Of a stretch of DNA of 7,599 nucleotides, positions 6,939 to 7,599 are shown piece by piece; the first letter of the stretch is position 1, and every line of letters starts with the position of its first letter. Under the pieces are notes generated by a model. The model was not told the DNA's origin and did not search any database. It was given only the letters and a program-made list of their open reading frames with translations. The position numbers and the translations under genes are program-made. Origin of the DNA: Aquirhabdus sp. Its GTDB lineage: Bacteria > Pseudomonadota > Gammaproteobacteria > Pseudomonadales > Moraxellaceae. The stretch is from the NCBI GenBank assembly GCA_030150595.1, contig JASLFQ010000103.1:1-7599 (forward strand), in the 5' to 3' direction.

Positions 6939-6971
6939 GTTACACTGTAACGTTATCGTACAGTGTTATCG
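6939..6971. terminator. Overlapping inverted repeats between convergent lpxC and dciA
   Basis: ACACTGTA (6942-6949) and TACAGTGT (6959-6966) form a perfect eight-base stem with a nine-base loop. A second, mutually exclusive stem is GTTAC (6939-6943) with GTAAC (6947-6951). The larger stem touches the dciA stop codon (TAA, read from 6968 to 6966). On the - strand it is followed by a moderately T-rich stretch (complement of 6925-6941); on the + strand no T-tract follows. It is best read as a weak terminator for dciA, perhaps shared with lpxC. Confidence 0.45.
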
Positions 6972-7439
6972 CCGCTCTCTTGCCAAACGACGTAAGGTAT
7001 CGCTAATATCCGTGTCTTGAAACGCAGAGGCTGCATCATCCAGTATTTGTCGAACCTCAGGAGTGAGTTCCGGCAATCGGCCATGACTAATTGTTTTAGG
7101 CTTAGGCTGGACTTCGATCACTATCTTCAGGCGTCTGACAGCGGCAAAATCTGGAAGCTGCTGAAGTGCTTTGATGACATGGTGTTGTAAATATCTTAAT
7201 TGACTCGCTGCGGTATGATGTTCGGTAGCAATACATAGAACTTCACCTTCAAGTGCAGCGACTTGCCAATCTCCTTCGTGTGATAGCGTTTGGGCCAAGA
7301 TCGGCGAGATCAATTGACTTAATCTCTTTAGATACTCGATATGAGTCTGAAGATCAGATAAATTGTTTTGTGAAGAGGACTTTTCGGCGACCCTTTGCTG
7401 TTTGTTTTGCTTTTTGAAGGGTTGAGCAGGGAGTTTCAT
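6966..7439 (-). CDS. dciA: DUF721 protein, predicted DnaB helicase loader DciA
   Basis: DciA is the ancestral bacterial loader or operator of the replicative helicase DnaB in species lacking DnaC. From ATG at 7439-7437 it has 157 residues. A polar, basic N-terminal tail (1-26) precedes a helical stretch (27-52) and the DUF721 KH-like core (about 55-112). The core shows the typical strand-helix-strand pattern: 'VLCIATEHHTAASQLRYLQHH' followed by 'VRRLKIVIEV'. A charged C-terminal tail ends 'LRRLARERR'. A DUF721 gene beside lpxC and close to secA is a known gammaproteobacterial arrangement (for example Pseudomonas). The frame stays open to ATG 7577, adding 46 residues, but that extension is not like the family; ATG 7439 is preferred although its ribosome binding site is weak. 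Family assignment is firm; function rests on the family. Confidence 0.85.
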   Translation of the reverse strand: MKLPAQPFKKQNKQQRVAEKSSSQNNLSDLQTHIEYLKRLSQLISPILAQTLSHEGDWQVAALEGEVLCIATEHHTAASQLRYLQHHVIKALQQLPDFAAVRRLKIVIEVQPKPKTISHGRLPELTPEVRQILDDAASAFQDTDISDTLRRLARERR

Positions 7440-7491
7440 GTTGATCAATGTTCTCGTGAATGAGTGAAGCGTAGATAAACCTAGTGTTGCT

Positions 7492-7520
7492 ACGATAGCG
7501 AACCGTTTAATGGACGGCAA
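7492..7520 (-). promoter_or_regulatory. Candidate promoter of dciA
   Basis: Read on the - strand, TTGCCG (7520-7515, four of six to the -35) is 17 bp from TATCGT (7497-7492, four of six to the -10). Transcription would begin near 7485, about 46 bases before ATG 7439. Spacing and position fit; box quality is moderate. Confidence 0.3.
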
Positions 7521-7599
7521 GATATTCTCGAGAAGCTTGATAAAGATATGTAGGCATGATGCTTGCATACACAGCATGACCGATACGCAAGACTTGAAC

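Noticed and set aside
7440..7577. Extension of dciA by 46 residues to ATG 7577
   Set aside because: The extra sequence is unlike the family and contains the candidate promoter; the core family start fits ATG 7439.
7576..7599. Possible + strand gene starting MTDTQDLN at the right edge
   Set aside because: Only eight codons are visible and there is no ribosome binding site; it cannot be supported.
7560..7599. GTTCAAGTC on the - strand resembling a tRNA T-loop
   Set aside because: No matching acceptor or other arms can be found and the window ends there.
1..7599. Mobile element, CRISPR, toxin-antitoxin or other undescribed accessory system
   Set aside because: The window is a continuous run of conserved core genes; no transposase, long repeat, spacer array or unexplained large ORF is present.

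Overview
The window holds the distal half of a division and cell wall (dcw) cluster from a Gram-negative gammaproteobacterium. The genes run murC (3' part), ddl, ftsQ, ftsA, ftsZ and lpxC, all on the + strand, and converge on a DUF721/dciA-type gene on the - strand. LpxC (lipid A synthesis) shows an outer membrane with LPS. The details of Ddl, FtsA and LpxC (for example 'HYHLMMLP' in FtsA and '[13 protein letters not shown]' in LpxC) resemble, from memory, Moraxellaceae/Acinetobacter proteins more than those of enterics. That placement is inference; no search was run.

Layout: 1-946 is the C-terminal two thirds of MurC. A 125-bp gap with little recognisable signal follows, then ddl (1072-2088). 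ftsQ (2102-2956) follows 13 bp later. A 90-bp gap holds a short open frame joining ftsQ to ftsA and a weak hairpin with a T-tract. ftsA is at 3047-4321. A 266-bp leader with no coding sequence precedes ftsZ (4588-5760), which has a good ribosome binding site and ends at a clear intrinsic terminator. lpxC (5967-6881) has its own promoter-like sequence. Two overlapping inverted repeats separate it from the convergent dciA (7439-6966). From 7440 to the edge there is only a promoter candidate for dciA and a possible, unsupported + strand start at 7576.

Working together: MurC and Ddl make peptidoglycan precursors (UDP-MurNAc-L-Ala and D-Ala-D-Ala). FtsQ belongs to the FtsQLB part of the divisome. 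FtsA anchors FtsZ filaments to the membrane. LpxC commits precursor to lipid A. DciA is the predicted DnaB helicase loader, so replication initiation sits beside envelope growth and division.

Nothing here looks like a mobile element, defence system, CRISPR array, RNA gene or a new system. The unusual points are small: spaced-out division genes that are usually tightly packed, a possible coupling ORF between ftsQ and ftsA, in-frame micro-repeats at both ends of ddl, and lineage-type departures from E. coli motifs in FtsA and FtsZ.
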